DNA of 14,106 nt from positions 1 to 14,106 of the forward strand of contig JAGLCE010000057.1 of the NCBI GenBank assembly GCA_023146365.1, in the 5' to 3' direction. Positions 12,876-14,106 of this stretch are shown one piece after another. Within the stretch, counting starts at the first letter, position 1, and every line of letters starts with the position of its first letter. The translations under genes and the position numbers were made by a program. The notes under the pieces are model-generated. The model searched no databases. It had not been told where the DNA came from and worked only from the letters and a program-made list of their open reading frames with translations. Source of the DNA: Endozoicomonadaceae bacterium (GTDB lineage: Bacteria; Pseudomonadota; Gammaproteobacteria; Pseudomonadales; Endozoicomonadaceae).

Positions 12876-13793
12876 ATGGCAATAAAAAAACGCGGTTTGG
12901 GAAAAGGGCTTGGTGCCCTGTTGCAAAGTTCGCAGGTTGCAGTCGACATCAAGGAGCTACAGCAGATGGAAGCGACTGAGCAGCCGCTGAGGTCAGGTGT
13001 TAGAGTGGTTCGTGACAAAATGCTGCGTGAAATCCCAGTGGAATTTATCCAGCTCGGGCAGTACCAGCCACGCCGGGATATGAACCAGGAAGCGCTTGAA
13101 GAGCTGTCCAGTTCCATTAAAGTTCAGGGTGTAATTCAGCCGATCGTAGTGCGTCCTGTGGATGAAAACCGTTATGAAATTATTGCCGGTGAGCGGCGCT
13201 GGCGTGCCAGCCAGCTAGCGGGACTGGATAGAATTCCTGCGGTCATTCGGGACATCTCCGATGAATCAGCCATTGCCATGGCGCTTATTGAGAACATCCA
13301 GCGAGAAGACCTGAACCCGATAGAAGAAGCACTGGCGCTTTTACGGTTGAAGGATGAATTTAAGCTGACACAGCAGGAAGTAGCTGATGCGGTAGGTAAG
13401 TCCCGAGTTGCGGTAACTAACCTGTTGCGCCTGATGACGCTTCAGGCAGATGTTATGAAGATGCTGGAGCATGGTGATATTGAGATGGGTCACGCCAAGA
13501 CGTTGCTGGGGCTGGAAGGGAGTGATCAGCTGGAAGCCGCTCGTCTGGTGGTGGCCAAGGGCTGGTCTGTCCGTCAGACTGAGACTTTAGTCCGCCGTCT
13601 GCAGCAGCAAAAGCGTTTACCTAAAAATGAGATTGAACGTGTTGATCCAAATATCCAGGCCTTGGAAGAAGATCTCTCTCAGAAGATTGGTGCTCGTGTA
13701 GCGATTCAGTGTTCAGCGAAAGGAAAAGGTAAGTTGGTGATCAGCTACAACAGCCTGGATGAACTGGATGGCGTACTGGAACATATCAAGTAA
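12876..13793 (+). CDS. parB: chromosome partitioning protein ParB (Spo0J)
   Basis: ParB is a CTP-dependent DNA clamp that loads at parS sites near the origin, stimulates ParA and recruits SMC. The N-terminal KRGLGKGLGALL (5-16) is the ParA-activating peptide. The ParB/Srx CTPase domain shows QYQPRRDM (62-69), IAGERRWRAS (103-112) and ENIQREDLNPIEEA (139-152). The parS-reading helix-turn-helix spans about 163-190 (KLTQQEVADAVGKSRVAV), followed by HAKTLLGL. The C-terminal ~45 residues (IGARVAIQCSAKGKGKLVIS) form the dimer domain. At 305 residues it is a normal length. No good match to the parS palindrome (TGTTTCACGTGAAACA) is visible in the window, so its loading sites lie elsewhere. Confidence 0.96.
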   Translation: MAIKKRGLGKGLGALLQSSQVAVDIKELQQMEATEQPLRSGVRVVRDKMLREIPVEFIQLGQYQPRRDMNQEALEELSSSIKVQGVIQPIVVRPVDENRYEIIAGERRWRASQLAGLDRIPAVIRDISDESAIAMALIENIQREDLNPIEEALALLRLKDEFKLTQQEVADAVGKSRVAVTNLLRLMTLQADVMKMLEHGDIEMGHAKTLLGLEGSDQLEAARLVVAKGWSVRQTETLVRRLQQQKRLPKNEIERVDPNIQALEEDLSQKIGARVAIQCSAKGKGKLVISYNSLDELDGVLEHIK

Positions 13794-14083
13794 CGTTTGA
13801 GCGGTAATCTTTTAGAGAAAAAAGGTTGCTGTTTTGAGTTGAATTTCTATCTGTGGATTTGAGAGTTTGCTGACACTTGTCGTTAACAGAGCTGAGTTTA
13901 ACGATGCAGGGATTCAAATTTGAAATGCATAGTTTGATGGAATGGAATCGTTACATTAAAAATTTTTACAGCCCAGATTGGATCATAGTTCCGAAAGATT
14001 AGTTTGATGTTGACGTTAACAATAATTTTTTTAAAAGTATTAATTATAGAATTGTTAGAATATTGAGGTATTCAGTATATTTA
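13794..14083. other. AT-rich non-coding stretch after parB
   Basis: No gene is seen. A hairpin with arms TCGTTAA (13880-13886) and TTAACGA (13898-13904) lacks a T-run. The sequence just after parB (13812-13840) has complementary CTTTT and AAAAG runs but no strong terminator. From about 13960 onwards the DNA becomes very AT-rich up to the putative IS end. The atp genes that commonly follow parB are not in this stretch. Confidence 0.5.
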
Positions 14084-14106
14084 GAGACCTTTGCACGAAA
14101 CCAAGA
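14084..14106. mobile_element. putative left end of an IS5-family insertion sequence (partial)
   Basis: GAGACCTTTGCACGAAACC begins at 14084 and runs to the window edge. Ends starting GAG-CC-TTTGCA are characteristic of IS5-type elements (IS1031/IS427 groups). It is preceded by TTA (14081-14083), consistent with the short T-A type target duplications those groups make. The transposase would lie beyond the window, so the call rests on the end sequence alone. Confidence 0.5.

Noticed and set aside
1..14106. tRNA, rRNA or CRISPR array
   Set aside because: No cloverleaf, rRNA-like or regularly spaced direct-repeat pattern was seen on either strand by eye.

Overview
The window looks like a piece of a gammaproteobacterial chromosome near the replication origin. 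Its right third holds the standard block mnmG-rsmG-parA-parB. The left two thirds are a mosaic of ordinary housekeeping genes, AT-rich genes that look host-directed, gene remnants and mobile-DNA traces. Eukaryote-like pieces (a RING-H2 zinc finger remnant and a two-membrane-segment repeat protein) beside Pseudomonas/Oceanospirillales-type genes (sutA, yjbQ, ppk2) would fit an animal-associated lineage such as the Endozoicomonadaceae. That placement is an inference from gene content only.

Layout, left to right. 1-403 is an AT-rich non-coding stretch with several inverted repeats. 404-1828 encodes a 474-residue protein with a C-terminal Cys-His-Asp triad of the papain/transglutaminase-like type, a plausible effector. 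1829-2436 carries a possible transposon end, an unrecognised reading-frame remnant and an inverted pair of REP-type palindromes. 2437-2902 reads as one integron gene cassette: a small exported protein gene followed by an attC-like site. 3456-4274 is a polyphosphate kinase 2 gene. 4377-4680 is a decayed 5' fragment of selD, ended by a perfect hairpin terminator. On the minus strand follow sutA (RNA polymerase-binding regulator) and yjbQ. 6087-8003 (minus) is a 638-residue protein with two hydrophobic segments around a repetitive, probably beta-helical domain, and an acidic tail encoded by a trinucleotide repeat. 8169-8546 (minus) is a broken RING-H2 gene, and 8710-9341 is non-coding with more transposon-end-like sequence.

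mnmG (tRNA wobble uridine modification), rsmG (16S rRNA m7G methylation), parA and parB (chromosome segregation) are intact and closely spaced. mnmE, which often precedes mnmG, is absent and accessory DNA takes its place. At the right edge, where atp genes commonly follow parB, the sequence runs into what looks like the terminal repeat of an IS5-type element.

The most notable points are the attC-bounded cassette with no integrase in view, the RING-H2 pseudogene with one zinc ligand changed to serine, the Tir-like layout of the repeat protein, and the Cys-His-Asp candidate effector. I do not see a complete new multi-gene system. The pattern is instead an effector/mobile-DNA region beside origin-proximal housekeeping genes.
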